Assembly: GCF_010015445.1 (NCBI RefSeq)
Contig: NC_053133.1
Location: 4,334,264-4,398,263 of the forward strand
From: Perca fluviatilis
Lineage: Eukaryota > Chordata > Actinopteri > Perciformes > Percidae
Length of the DNA: 64,000 nucleotides
Reading direction: 5' to 3'
In this document: one piece after another, positions 9,434 through 22,514 of the stretch
Layout: the number at the start of each line of letters is the position of its first letter
Position numbering within the stretch: position 1 is the stretch's first letter
Notes under the pieces: model-generated
The model's database searches: none
What the model was told of the DNA's origin: nothing
The model's input: the letters and a program-made list of their open reading frames with translations, nothing else
Translations under genes and position numbers: made by a program

Positions 9434-11330
9434 TCTTTGACCCCATCCCAACGAGACTACTCAAAGAAGCGTTACCCGTGGTTAACACTTCATTACTATT
9501 TATGCTCAATATGTCCTTATTAACAGGTTATGTACCGCAGTCATTTAAAATAGCTGTGATAAAACCTCTTCTGAAAAAACCCACCCTCGATTCTGAGGTC
9601 TTAGCAAACTATAGACCTATATCTAACCTTCCCTTTCTATCCAAGATCCTTGACAAGGTAGTTGCTAATCAGTTATGTGATTTTCTACATAGCAATAATT
9701 TATTTGATGACTTTCAATCAGGATTTAGAAAGAATCATAGCACAGAGACGGCACTGGTGAAAATTACTAACGACCTTCTAACTGCTGCAGACAAAGGACT
9801 TGTCTCCATTCTTGTTTTACTAGATCTTAGTGCTGCATTTGACACTATTGACCATACCATCCTGTTACAGAGATTGGAACATTTAGTTGGCATTAAAGGA
9901 ATCGCTCTAAGCTGGTTTAAGTCCTATTTCTCTGATCAATCTCAATTTGTTAATGATAAATCCTCCAAGCACGCTAAAGTTAGCCATGGCGTTCCACAAG
10001 GCACAGTGCTTGGACCAATTCTATTCTCCTTATATATGCTTCCTCTTGGTAATATTATTAGGAAACACTCAATTAACTTTCACTGTTATGCGGATGACAC
10101 CCAATTATACTTGTCAATCAAACCAGATGAAACCAGTCAGCTAGCTAAACTTCAAGCGTGCATTAAAGATATAAAATCCTGGATGACCTATAATTTTCTG
10201 ATGTTAAACTCTAACAAAACTGAAGTTATTGTGCTGGGCCCTAAACACCTCCGAACCTCATTATCTAAAGACATAGCTACACTGGATGGTATTGCCCTGG
10301 CCTCCAGCACTACTGTCAGAAATCTAGGGGTTATTTTTGATCAGGATATATCCTTTAATGGCCATCTAAAACAAACCTCAAGAACAGCCTTTTTCATCTT
10401 CGTAACATTGCCAAAATTAGGAATATCCTGTCTCCAAACGAAACACTGAAAACAACTGCATGCATTACTCCATGCATTCTGTACTTCCGGCTGGTATTGT
10501 AATTCCCTACTGTCAGGTTGCTCAAATAAGTCCCTTAAGACTCTCCAGCTGATCCAGAATGCTGCAGCGTGTTCTCACAAGAACTAAGAGAAGAGACATA
10601 ATTTCTCCTGTATTAGCTTCTCTGCATTGGCTTCCTGTAAAATCCAGGATTGAATTTAAAATTCTTCTCCTGACCTACAAAGCTCTAAATGGTCAAGCAC
10701 CATCATATCTAGAAGAGTTCCTAATACCTTATTGTCCCGCTAGAGCACTGCGCTCCCAGAATGCAGAGTTACTTGTGGTACCTAGAGTCTCTAAAAGCAG
10801 AATGGGAGCCAGAGCCTTCAGTTATCAGGCTCCTCTCCTATGGAACCAGCTCCCAATCTGGGTTCGGGGGGCAGAAACTGTCACCACATTTAAGAATGAA
10901 CTTAAAACTCTCCTCTTTGATAAAGCTTATAGTTAGGGAGTGAGGAGTTGGAGCGTCCGCCTAACCCAGTCCACCTGCTTCTCTTCATAGTCGTCAGATT
11001 AATAATATAACAAAAGTAGAGGGAGGCAGGCCAGCACAGCCCAATCTGGCAGGGGAGAGTTCCAAGCCCGAACAGGCTACCTCTCCTTTTGACCTGTCTC
11101 TCTTAGTTACACTCTTATAGTTCTAGACTGCCGGGGGAATTCCTTCCTTTGACACACTGAGCTGATCTCTCCTCTCTCTTTCGATTACCATTTGTGTGCA
11201 TCCCGTCCCAGAAATGCTTGTTATTAATCCTAGCTTCTGGGGAGTTTACTGCCCGGAGTCCTTCTGTTTTGTCACCCAGCGTATTTCCTTGGAGAATGTT
11301 GGCACCGTACACAGTATATATAAAAAAGAC
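8935..11330 (+). mobile_element. L2-type LINE, 5'-truncated
   Basis: The longest retrotransposon in the window. It begins within the ORF2 linker, covers the whole reverse transcriptase and the L2-specific C-terminal region to about 10936, and continues into the 3' UTR family shared with 1-610, 40222-40846, 56248-56945 (reverse) and 15057-15236 (reverse). The apurinic endonuclease domain and ORF1 are missing, which is typical of incomplete reverse transcription. The 3' UTR also fades at about 11330 before the usual AATTG-rich tail. L2 elements transpose by target-primed reverse transcription in the nucleus; this copy cannot, because its ORF is broken. Confidence 0.88.
8938..10936 (+). pseudogene. 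L2 ORF2 reverse transcriptase, broken
   Basis: The longest open piece is 9235-10449 (404 codons). Reverse transcriptase blocks are present in order: KPLLKKPTLD...NYRPISNLPFLSKILDK (about residues 105-140), the first catalytic-aspartate block LDLSAAFDTIDH (about 197-208), GVPQGTVLGPILF (about 252-264), and the catalytic YADD (about 285-288, codons at 10087-10098). The frame is broken by an in-frame TAA at about 9106 upstream and a frameshift near 10380-10400. After another frameshift near 10565 the typical L2 C terminus follows (10559-10936, with SPVLASLHWLPVKSRIEFKI and LLTYKALNGQAPSYL). The catalytic residues are still intact, so decay is modest. Product: RNA-dependent DNA polymerase of a LINE, non-functional here. 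Confidence 0.88.
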
Positions 11331-14300
11331 GTTTGCTTAATAAATTTGTGGTGTCTTGTAATCCCATGTCCGATGGGCCAAATGTTTGGCATGACGCAGA
11401 AATAAAATTCAACAGAAAGAAGGTCCTGTATGGACTAGTGCATATTTATTGCACCTCAATGGCCAAACCAGCTCATTTCATTTAAATAATTCTTCAGACA
11501 TTGTTTTGCGAGCGACCTTAATTCGTCTGCTATACACAGAAGACTTCGTTCTGCTCTGCCGGCGTCTGTCTCCGAATTTAGCGGCGGCTGGTTTGACCAC
11601 GGAAATGCAAATGACCCCAGTCTATATCTATGAGAGAAACATTGCAAGCTGCTAGAGTTTGCATGTTCTGCCGAGTCACAGATTGCTAAGCACACCTGAC
11701 TACATGAGCCATTAGCTCAGACTGGCGGAGTACACATTTGGTGCAGTTCAAGGTATGATTACGTTCTCACCACAAACAGACCGCTCCAGAGTTAGATTAG
11801 ATTCTAGGAGCCCGTCCAGACTACAAAGCAACCCCGGAGTTTTCTCACCAAAAACGGGGCAGCACTGTTTCCAAATGTCTCCGTTTGAGGGGCTTGGAAA
11901 CGTTGGAGTAGTGTGGACGCAAGGCGTAAACGTAGCAAAAGATATTCATTTTTAGAAGCAAAACCTGTTGTAGTTGTAGCCACAAAAAAGCCAGAGCAGA
12001 ATAGATAAATGGTGTATCAGGACGATATTCCAGCGCTGTGGTGATATGCCTGGCAATGCAAGACTACGTGTCACCCAAACATCACCCAACGCATCAGCAA
12101 TATCAACCCACATGTTGGTTTCAGTAGCAATAGCAGTAGCCTTTCATGGGGACCTGCATTCATGTGTGGGAGCACAAAGAGCACAAACCCACTCATTAAG
12201 ACTAATATCTCACTTTAAACTCCAACCACCACTCACAACATCAACGGTCAGCGGTGAGGACCCTCTTACACCATGCACAACATCATTTCAACAAGGTGGA
12301 ACAGAGAGAGGGAGGCACACCACATCTGTGAAGGGGTAAAGTGGGATGAGAGTCACAATGCATTCCAGTGGGACTACCTGGTCAAAACATTTAGCCAGAG
12401 TCTTCAAGTTACAAACAGAAGGCACTTACCACAAACAATCCAACCATCCAACAATCCAAACCCGTGAAATCTAAAACGAATGGTGGTATCAAAGCATGTA
12501 GCATGTAGGAGTGAGAGTGTGCAGGTTTTTTTCCTAGCCAAATCCACTTATCAGCGCACTCAAAATGATCTAACTATTGGTCTTTCATCGCAAACGGTTT
12601 AAGGCAACTGCTAAAGCACCATTTGTCTTTTTTAATTTTGTCCATTTATATTGTTGGATGCAATAAACATTGCAGCCTCAAGGGGCCACTAACTTTAGAC
12701 ATTTAGTCTTGTTGTAGTTGGGTTTTTTTTTCGCAGCCAGCAGAGCAAAGTATCAACCAACCCAATGATAGATTGGGATATATGAAATGCAATTTAAAAG
12801 CCAAAGGCATCTTCATTCTTTCCGTAACCATCACCCCAAAGCCCCAGGAGTATCTCTTCCGCCTTTCCTGGTGAGTCATTCATTAAGTCCCTCACACATG
12901 CTAGAAATATTACCTTTACCCCAACCTCATGGCCAGAGTGAACCCCCCCAAGACAAAAATGCTTAGAAGGGACACCACTGGTTTAAATACAAGCAACGGA
13001 GAACTGACACTTAAACCGGCAAAAATGAAAGAATTATGTGGTAATAAGCTAGTGTAAGTGAGAGACATTTAGAGCCAAAGGATAAAAAGAATTAGGTAAT
13101 GTAGAATAGAACCAAGAACGAGGGTATACACTGGACTCAGAGACCATGATGAAATTGAGGGCCTAGGTAGGATGGATTGCCTCTTACAAGACATATCTGA
13201 GTCGTCTGGCTTCGGAATTGGCCGCCGGTCAGGGTGAATGATGCAGTGTGACATTTATTGGAGCCCAGAGACCTGAATGTGCTGATAGAGAGAAGCTATG
13301 GAAGAAAGGAGAAGAAAAAGAGTAGTGAATGGGTGGCAAAAGAGACACAATACACAAAAAAGAGAGAACGAAAGATAAGAGTGAGTAAGCCACAAGAAAA
13401 CTGTGGTTTTCTGACGTAAATGTGCAACCTCTATCATTACAAAGACAGACCAACTGCTACAGAATACATCCTCCAAATGTTTCCTTCTTTATGCTAGCCT
13501 CATCTTTCTTTTTCACTGCCTCTTCACTAGGCAGAAGAGAAAAGGAAAATATCTATCAGCCATTAGCGGTGAGGCTGAATACTTTCCTATCCAAGTAAGT
13601 GGAGGGAATTGGGCTCGAGTGCCACGTCATCCATTATGTCTCCTCCCCTTTCCTCTACTTGCAATCACTCACTCTGGCTCGTCACATCCCAGCCCAGTGA
13701 CATTTATTCAGGAAGCATATGCATCCCTGGCAGAGATACTGCGTAGAATGTCCTGGTCTCTTGTTCGTTTGTGTGTAAAACTTGGAAAAGTAGATAGGGT
13801 TAAAAGAAAAAAACATTTTACTTCACCAAGTTACTCTGTATTCAAGATCATGATGCACATTAGTCTTTAGTTAACAAGCAGCTTGGGATTAATTTTCACT
13901 TAGGATGGATGCAAGCTGGGCAATATGTTGAAAAATGAATATGTTTGAATATATTTTTAAACGTGTGATGGACTTGATAGAAATGGTGTCGTACTTTCCA
14001 TCAAAATAATTTAGTGCTCTGTATTTTAAAAAATACTTAAAAAAATACTTACAAGAATACATTTTCCTCAGAACAAAAGGCTTTGTTGGACCTTTTTCAT
14101 CATGCAAACCTCATGAGATGTTATCAAGAAACAATGCCCAAGTATTTAAAGCTATGCGCCAACTTGATACCAGCACCTTTAATGGTGGTTATAACAGGAT
14201 TTGGGCTTTTTTTTCTACACTTCTAATATCAAAAGCAAGAGCTTTAGGGAACGTCTAGCGAAAATCTTTACAACATTTGTGTTTGCCATTTAATTCACGT

Positions 14301-14480
14301 GTCCGAGTCATTGAGCCGTGTCTCTGTGAATGCTGTAAAACAGATATTCCCATGTTATTCGTCCATTTCATTCCCAAGGATTGGACGTTGGTTTAGGATA
14401 TAATAGAAGGCAGGGGAATGCAATTATTTCGCCGCTGCCTTTTATCGCCCTTTTCCTGATGAGTCACTTTCTTTAAGCAG
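11331..14480. other. Unassigned stretch, MITE-like piece near 11.8 kb
   Basis: No supported gene. About 11800-11945 (GTCCAGACTACAAAGCAACC ... GTGTGGACGCAAGGCGTAAACG) resembles a fish MITE with GTCCAGACTA / TAGTGTGGAC-like ends. The remainder is mixed-composition DNA with only short overlapping ORFs that carry no domain signatures. Confidence 0.35.
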
Positions 14481-15056
14481 ATGCGTAACTATTGGTAAGC
14501 AGGGTAAGCGGTGCTTACGGGCCCGGACCAATCAGGGGCCCGCGTGACTGGAAGATATTGATTGACAGCTGGGGCCCCCTATCGCATTTTCATTACTCGC
14601 GACAATCCCAGCAGTCCCGCGTGCAGCCACTGACGAAGCGGGAGTGAGAACGGGTCAAATTAAATTCCTTGTTTCAGAGACCGTTCTCTTAATACATCCA
14701 TGGACGATACACGTGTGTGACTCGAACATCTCACATTTACCAACAAAACGTACAGCGAAAGACCGTGCAAAACATTTCAGACCGTACTGCCAACCTGTAT
14801 ACATTTTAACATCAGTGTACGCCGTAACGATTTTTAACTCTAAAGTCGCTGAAAGCTGCTGCTGTTTCAATCCTGTCGACTCTGCAGTGGGCATGGTTGC
14901 TCAGTTCCCCCCCGTGACTGACTCACACACACACAAACACACACACACACAATCACACACGGTGGATGCAGGGAAAACTGCAGATGAGACGAAACAATGA
15001 CCTAAATTGAGGACAGCTATGCTTGTTATTTTAAGTGCAATGATAAGTTAAAGTTA
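14481..15056. other. Unassigned stretch with CA tract
   Basis: A GC-richer segment (14500-14640) is followed by an open plus-strand frame (14644-15000, 118 codons) that ends in CA-repeat peptide and has no recognisable domain. An imperfect (CA)n tract lies at 14923-14952. The piece around 14684-14704 (GACCGTTCTCTTAATACATC) is shared, inverted, with 25178-25210 inside the palindromic element, so this region is probably transposon-derived. Confidence 0.35.
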
Positions 15057-15236
15057 AAGTTCAATTCAATTTTATTTATAGTATCAAATCATAACAGAGT
15101 TATCTCGAGATACTTTACAGATAGAGTAGGTCTAGACCACACTCTATAAATTCCAAAACCCCAACAATTACAGTAATTCCCTCAAGAGCAAGCATTAGCA
15201 GTGGCTATTGTGACAGTGGCAAGGAAAAACTCCCTT
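15057..15236 (-). mobile_element. L2 LINE 3' end, minus strand
   Basis: Reads on the minus strand as the terminal part of the L2 3' UTR. It matches 56248-56400 closely (GAGTAGGTCTAGACCACACT near 15124-15143, CCAACAATTACAGTAATTCC near 15162-15181) and ends in the AATTGAATT-type tail at 15057-15070. It is only about 180 bp long, a typical 5'-truncated insertion. Confidence 0.8.
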
Positions 15237-17037
15237 AAGTGCAATAAGTACTTAAGTGTTCACTGTTACATTTTAGTTGAATTTAAGTGTCGGGGCATTC
15301 CGCCATCGTCTGTCTATTGCGTTCCAAGACAGCCGTGCCGCGACTGGATTTCATAAGGGCGAATTGTTCAGTTGTTACGATGTAATTTAAAATCTGCTTA
15401 GTCTGCTTCTCCATTGCTCCTGTTTGCCCTTGGAACTAGCATGTGTCCCTCCTGCCAGCTACAACTGGTGGGAGGTTTGTGGCGTCACTGGACACCAGAC
15501 TTCAGCCTCGGGCGGGAAACTTCAGAATCCGGCTAACACTTCCCATCGTCCTTGGGATCCTGATCTCCATTACATGCTTCATTATTTTACTCAGTGCAAG
15601 TCTGTTCCCTTGAATTGCTAGTCGTCAAAATTAGTAGTAGTTCTATAATCATCTGCACTGTCATTCACGGTTTCTAAGATGTCATGTAAACTTACGCAGG
15701 TTAAAATTCTCAAAACCCAGTTAACTTTAGTAACGGGGGTATTTTTGCATGTATACACTTTAACCTGACTATTGGGTTAAGGTAGGTTATGACTGCTTGG
15801 CTAAACAGATTGTCCATCTCCTGGGCTGTCAACTATGTGTCTCGGCAAAGAAGTGGAGGGAACTAACATTAACGTTAGTAAATTATATTGCTAATTCCAC
15901 TATACGTCATAAAATGACGACGTCTTGCGACACTGGTTACAGATAAAGAGCCGAACAAAGTTGTCACTGTGCTTTTGCCCCTTTTTTCTATTGTGATCTT
16001 TGAAATGTGTTTTTTATATAAATCATTACTGCTATGTGACCATTTATCAGTACTGATGTGCATATGAAGCTTCATGAAGCATTTTCTTTATTTTCTGAGG
16101 CCACCAGATGGTTGAAAGCACGATGAATTGCCATTCCTTGAGCATTTTTCTTCAAACCAAGAGATCCATCTAGTGGGATCAACACATACAATTTATGGTT
16201 CATGGAGCTTCATTTGGTCATCACTCCTTATTAGCATATCATACAAAAAAGTATGGCATGATTATGACATTTTTTTGAATATAACCTAGAGCCTCTGTGG
16301 GCTCCATTACCTGCAACCCCCTTGTGATTTGACACTTCCCAGATCCCATTTTGTGTCCGGAATGACATAATGCTGGTCATTGGTATTGTTAGTCTCAGAC
16401 TAATCAGCCTACCCTGTTTGTTTAACCTGAAAAACGCCCTCACAGAGCGGATGATCACATTTATTATTCAATATGGAGGAACCAATCTTCTCCAGGATTT
16501 GACCTTTATGCTTTGTGGATAGTGGATAGTGTGTGTGTGAGTGTGAGTGTGTGAGAGAGTGTGTGGTGCTTATGGCTTTTGTTGTCCTGGTTTCTGCCCA
16601 AAATTCACCTTTATAACAGAATTTACATTGTGTCCTTTGCAAACTTTTTCTTTTTTTGGCTTTGTAGTCAACCTTAAGTAACTTGGACATTAAAGGCAAT
16701 TTCATAAAAAAAAAAAAAAAACATGCACCAGTCAGAAGGTCAGATAAATATTTTTAAATGTTTTGCTGTGTCCATCTGCAAAGCCTCCTGACTTTTCAAA
16801 ATATCATTCATGATTCTTTGTTGCTGTCTAATGGTCATGGAATCTTGCTTTTATTAACAATAATTGAAGCATTCTCTTATGGTTTTAAAGACCCCCTTCC
16901 CAAGTAATTTCATTTAAAGATTTAACTTGACACAAAGGGCTGGGCAATAATTCAATCATACTATTTCTGTGCATGCATGTAAACATAGTCAGTATATAGC
17001 TGGAAACAAATTATTTTTTCTCTATAATTAGGGTTCC
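15237..17037. other. Unassigned stretch
   Basis: No gene recognised. About 16060-16225 begins GAAGCTTCATGAAGCA and ends GGAGCTTCATTTGGTCATCA; the right end recurs at about 18748-18772, so this is probably a small dispersed element. Imperfect GT and A tracts lie near 16530-16565 and 16706-16722. Confidence 0.3.
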
Positions 17038-18060
17038 AAGCCCGAGGGGGCATGGGAACCGCGTATGCAAGGCAACGCGGTTCACATCTCCACGAATTTT
17101 GATAGGATAAAAATTGTGCATATTACGCACAAACAAATTTGTGTAGCTAACTATGAAAACACCAACTTTGCTATATCTCAGCCAAAATAAATGCTATCAA
17201 CGCCAAACTTTAGATTCTTGTTTGCCGTGACCCTCTGGAGGTTGCTCATGTGATTTACGAAAATTGGTCACTAGGGGGCGCTACAAGTACAAAAGGTTTA
17301 TATCTCATGAACCGCTCATCCGATATTTACTAAATTTGATGGGTACCATCTAGGGGCACTCCTGAGGCCAACCCTAGAGTGGGGTACTGAGGGTAAAAGT
17401 GGGCGTGGCTTACACTAATGTGAACAACTTTAAATTGACAGGGTAGATGGACAATGGGGTCATGGACCACACCTACCAAAAATTACATATGTGGACCACT
17501 ATGTGGCGCTATAATGTATTTTTGCCTTTAACGCCCACATTACACATATCACATTTCTGCTTAAATTATTTTTCGAAATATCGTGCAATGCGCAAAACCA
17601 ACTTTTTCCAACTCGTCCTAGGCTGTGCGACGGATCAGCACGAAACCTGGTACATAGCATCTCCAGATTGACCTGACCAAAAGTTACGCAAAGAATTTTG
17701 CTACGTTAAAGTATGCACATTTGTCGACCAAACAAATTTTCCTAGCTAGCTACCACACACATATGTCATATCTCGGCAAAATTAAATGTTATCAGCAATG
17801 AACTTGAGATCATTGTTCAACATCCCACTACAATGCTCTGTACCAAATTTGGCGAAGATCAGCCTGTAGGGGCTATGTAGGCTATAAGCAACGTTTATTT
17901 GTTTTGGCCAATAACTCAATGGATTTAAATTGGAAATTTGCAATTGCAGTATCTCTGCCACAGTAAAATCAATCAACACAAAACTGTGATGCTCGTTTGG
18001 CATGCCGCTCTGAGGCTTTGTACCAAATTTGGCGAAGATCAGCCATTACGGGGAGCTATA
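17038..18060 (+). repeat. Repetitive block with internal repeats
   Basis: Starts TTCCAAGCCCGAGGGGGCAT and contains a CACTAGGGGGCGCTACAAG motif (about 17268-17286), seen in many fish dispersed repeats. Internally, the segment with ACCAAATTTGGCGAAGATCA occurs twice (17842-17861 and 18022-18041, about 180 bp apart) within longer similar stretches. No reverse transcriptase or transposase frame is visible, so the class is unknown. Confidence 0.5.
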
Positions 18061-20104
18061 ATCAACGTAGACTTGTGTTTTAGCACATCACTGTTAATGG
18101 TATATTTGCAATGGGAAAGTACCACAGACCTTGCAGCTCACACTCAATATTTACTGATGTTTACCTCCTACCGTGATGTTTTGGTTTTTACTTTCGCGTG
18201 CTCCCCTGGTTTTCTATAATAAATAAACTTCTTAACCTACCTGACAAAGTTTCTACAACCTTCAGAGTGGACAAATGCAACTCTTTTCTTTCACTTTTTC
18301 AATCCAAAATCAACACCATTCATAGGCGCTGATACTGAGCACCCACGTGTGCCAGACTGCCAGTAGGCTACATTAATTTACAATTAAACATTGCAGTAAT
18401 AATAATGTGAGTGGTTATGTCGGTGGCATTGATTCTTAATATCCCACAAAGCTGATCGCTGTTCCATGTCAGTTAAACTTCTCATCTCCTTTACGGCTGT
18501 GTTATAGAGTTAACAGGCGTGTGTGTTCGTGTCGGCCGCTGTCCATTTCCTAAGGTTCTGAAATGCATACAACTTTTGACTACTTTTTTTTTTTTTAAAG
18601 GGCGTGCACCTGTGAGCACACATGGAGGAAAATATAAATCGCCGCCTATGACACCATTTACAGCAACTTCACCACCTCCCCTGCTCCTTCAAACATGGCT
18701 CTCTCAGAGAGAACCATCTAGTAGGCTCAGAAAATAAAAATGGTCGATGAAGCTTTATTTGGCCATCACTACATGACACATCTTGAATACTTAAAATTGA
18801 TGTAATGAGCTAGCTATTACATAGTTTTATATAACTCCAGTGTAAACATGCAGTGAAGTGATTAAACAAAAAGAATATCACGGTCATCCATTGTGGAAAA
18901 GGTCTTTACTCCACAACAGAATACATTTTATACAAATAACGGCATTGGCAAAATAAAACTATGTAGTCAAAGTTGTAGTTATATCAATACCACAGTATTG
19001 CATGTTAAAATCTCAGTTACAACAGTGAACGCTGTCAAACTTGTTTAATAGGGTCTATTGTTAAACTGTCAACGGCGTTGTGCTCATTGAAACAACGACG
19101 GAGCTGCAATGGAAAAATAAGACAGACATTGAAGAACACAATGGCGTTTTTGAAGATTTGTTATGTTGTAATCTTCAGTATGTTTGACTTAAAACATGAT
19201 TTGTTCTCGATACTCTGATCTTCTCCGGTGTCTGTGGTGTTCTGTCACAATGAATTAACTACTTTATATTGAATGCACGTAAAGCATTTTTATGTTCATT
19301 TTAGACCTACATTTCCCTACATTTGAAAGGGTAGGGTAGAGTCTGCTCACTGACAGGTACAGTAGAGATAGACAGATATTTAAAATGAAAATGAATGAAA
19401 GTGGAACAACTAGGCTCTGAGAAAACAACGCGCTGACCCAAAGGGGTGAAAGAGAAACCTTGTGGCATTGATTGTCTAGCAGCTATTGTCTGTCTGGCTT
19501 CCCCCCATCTCTAAGCCTCAGGGGTGATTTGTCAACTAAAAGACCATTAATCACTGAATGGGAGGGCGGAGGAGTGCTGTTTAGAGGCAGAGCATGACCA
19601 CCAATCCATCTATACCTAGGTCCAGACATCGCACGCAGACCCTAAGGCGCAAGTTCAAGGCCAAGGTGGAAAACCAACCCTTAGGTGGATACAAAGTCAG
19701 TGACAATGCAGATCACAGCTCAAAGCTCTACAGCAAGGAACCATACCCCCCAAGCTTAAAAATAGTGTGGAGTGGCACGCTGTCAGACATTTGGAACATA
19801 AGTTTAGCCTTCCAGAACAAATAATCAAATGCTTACATACATCTGTCAATCTATTCATCGAACTTAATTCCATGTATTGGCTTCTAAACTATTCTCATTA
19901 AATTGACTCTAATATTATGTCAAAACAGGTTCCCCCAAGTTGCATATCCAGCCCTGTGCTGTACTTCCTGTACATGCAAAACTGGGTGGTCGAGCAGCTC
20001 CAACTGGCACTACGCACCATTGAAAATCAATGGAAAACTCGATAGCTGTTTCCTCAAATAAACTCCAGAGAAGGTCCGAAGAATCAGGTCCAGATATTGT
20101 TGTA
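18061..20104. other. Unassigned stretch
   Basis: No supported gene. A T-run at 18584-18596 and the GATGAAGCTTTATTTGGCCA piece near 18746 (shared with about 16205) are the only repeats noted. The ORF at 19594-19824 (76 codons) has no recognisable motif. Confidence 0.3.
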
Positions 20105-20335
20105 ATTTCAGGGTTACATTGCACGTGTGAAAGGGGCCAAGGAGAGGGTAACCACCTTTAGGTACCTTGGGTCCAAGAATCTGACATGGTCCACACAACA
20201 GACATCTTGGCCTTTCCACATCAGACAGCTTAGGAAAGTTAGTCTCTCTAGGGGTCCTTAAGTCCTTTTCTACTTTAGTGCTCTGGTTTGGACCTTAGAG
20301 CCTTACGGAGAATAATGTATCATTGGATGTACACC
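20105..20335 (+). mobile_element. LINE ORF2 fragment, plus strand
   Basis: A degraded frame reads TTFRYLGSKNLTWSTQQT followed by a leucine/arginine-rich LRKVSLSRG stretch. This is the arrangement found just after the RT domain of fish CR1/Rex1-like LINEs (FKYLG...LTWT...LRRLK). It is interrupted by stops and is not functional. Confidence 0.55.
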
Positions 20336-20540
20336 TACCACTCTGCAGAACCAGAGCTGGTAGGATTGAAATACACAACCACCTCAACTGTCTTTGGAGT
20401 GTTAAGCTCCAAGTTGATCTCTCTGTACCATGTCACCAGATGGTCAGTCTCCCACCTGTGCAGTAGGTGAACTCAACCCCACAAGAGATGAGCCAAATTA
20501 GGGTAGTGTCATCTGCAAACTTCCAGAGCTTCTCTCTGAA
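20336..20540 (-). mobile_element. LINE reverse transcriptase fragment, inverted
   Basis: On the minus strand this reads KFADDTTLIWLIS (the catalytic RT block with the Asp pair) and then NLELNT.KTVE, typical of the RT domain of the same general fish LINE group. In an intact element this part precedes the segment found at 20105-20335 on the same strand. Here it lies head-to-head with it, so the pair is a rearranged or twin-primed insertion. Confidence 0.6.
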
Positions 20541-21061
20541 TATAGACTCAAGAAACAATAACTAAACTAAAACTATGATGAATGGCTAAAAATCATTCAA
20601 ACAGCTTGATGAAGCCAGCCAGGTTGCATATTCCATGTCTGAAACTGACACATGGTGATTCTTTGTCCTATTTCTTGATTACTTAACATCAAGGAGCCAT
20701 GCCTGATCTAATATGAGCCTGTCAGAGGACAGGCACCGGAGAGAGAAAAAGAGGGCAGGAGGAAGTACTTTGTTGACACTGTGATGGAAAGTGAAATATA
20801 ACTCTCGTCCCTGAAGTATATTGGTGTAGTCTATCTCTGCATTTAAATGTTTACCTTAATGAGCTTAAACCAATGCAGTGTATGGTTCGCGATGCAAGAG
20901 GACACAGGGCCAGCCCCACCACGAAGCTCAAGTAAAGATTCAGTTAGGCCCCCCTCCTTCTTAGGCATCGGCAACAAAAGGCACCCAGCATATTTTCTCG
21001 ACTGTCATTAGTTTGTATAGCCGCAAGGCTCACTGTTAATTAATTCCCCTATACGTAACAA

Positions 21062-21240
21062 CAAAACATTTCTCCAGTACTACCTGTGCCGCGACAATCA
21101 CCACCTGGCCACCACCTCTGTGGCCAGAAGTTCAACACAGAGAGACTCAGAAAAAACTTCTTTCCTCAGGCCATCAGGATGGTGAACTGTGTCCTTCACT
21201 AATCTTTTGGAGGTTTTATCTGATGCTTTCCCTGCCCAGT
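21062..21240 (+). mobile_element. LINE ORF2 C-terminal fragment
   Basis: Reads KFNTERLRKNFFPQAIRMVN and then a stop, the characteristic last residues of CR1/Rex1-like LINE ORF2 proteins. Probably the distal part of the same insertion as the pieces at 20.1-20.5 kb, with unassigned sequence in between. Confidence 0.5.
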
Positions 21241-22486
21241 TCCACTATACACCAACAGCATTTTAGTTTTTCATTTCAAATGCAGAACAAACCTGTCCAT
21301 GGTTTGGTAGTATTCTGCCTTGTTGAAACATTCCACACGGATCACTTTTAAACACTTCTTTTCAGAATATACTTAACTAATATACTGTACAGTACTTACA
21401 TTTTACCTAATTATCAGAATGGCAGCATGGCAGGATACATGTTGGACCTAATTCAATTTGGACATCTGTATGTTTACTACTTATCTGCTAGGTTACTTTG
21501 TCCAACTTTTACTCACTCTCTTGGTTTCCATGATTTATCCATTTTCATTTTCCGTATTCATGTTGATGCTTCTTAAGCATGTATTTGACCTATTTTTAGG
21601 GATTCTATTGCATTCACACACAAAAAAATATATATATAGAAACCTTAGAAGGGTCTATTACCAGCTTATTCCAGTATTTTCTATGTTTAGTATATTTAAA
21701 TTTGACAGTACTGACTTTACAACACTGTTGAATGCATACAGCCTCTTATGTTTATGCATTTGCAAGTAAGCAGGCTTGACCACATCCAAAACGATCTTTG
21801 TTTATCACCTTTAACATAAGATCTCCGACCGCCATTCACTCTTAACCACATTCAGATTCATGAATTTTTTTTTTTCCATCTCCCTTACCCAGGATGAATG
21901 GTTGTGTCCACAGGGAATGGGCATCCTAAAACCCCTTCTCTGCTCTCTGAATAGCGAGCAAGGCAATGGAGAGGGCAGACATTAGGACATTCTCATATGT
22001 ATAGGCTATCACACTTCTCCATCTTCAGCAAATTCCTGAACAGAAAAGGAAAGATGGGTGAAGATTATACAACCCCCCACCCCACCCCGACAGACACACA
22101 CACACACATTTTCACTTAGCATGGCTGGGACTAACCTCACTGTACAATATGTCTACATAGGTCATTGTTGAGTCTTTGTGAAGGGATAAAGTGAGAGCAC
22201 AGGGGAAAGCAAGCGTCTGGCTGGCTTTGGCCTGGGCTCTGATAGCATTGTGACGAGTGAGAGGGCAGGGCTGGAAAGGGCTGCTTATTGTGGCATAAAG
22301 GGTGAGAGAATGAATGTAAAGGAAGCATTATGGGGACTCTTTTGAAAGACTAGCGCTTTGGGAATCCCTTTGCTTGGGATCTTATTCCAAAGATTTTTAG
22401 ATATCAAAAAAGCAGAGTGGCCTTGGTTTCACCATTATTTGTTGGTTTTTTTTGTCTTTGGATTGTTGACAAATTTCAGTAAAGAG
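21241..22486. other. Unassigned stretch
   Basis: AT-rich. The frame at 21458-21769 (103 codons) is rich in hydrophobic residues but has no family signature and lies in AT-rich sequence that could be LINE 3' UTR. A short CA tract lies near 22094-22108. Nothing else recognised. Confidence 0.3.
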
Positions 22487-22514
22487 CTATCTATCTATCT
22501 ATCTATCTATCTAT
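22487..22514 (+). repeat. (ATCT)n microsatellite
   Basis: About seven ATCT units, followed by a T-run at 22531-22545. Confidence 0.9.

Noticed and set aside
9235..10449. Host gene encoding a reverse transcriptase
   Set aside because: Domain order, C-terminal L2 region and 3' UTR copies elsewhere in the window identify it as an L2 LINE; frame breaks show it is dead.
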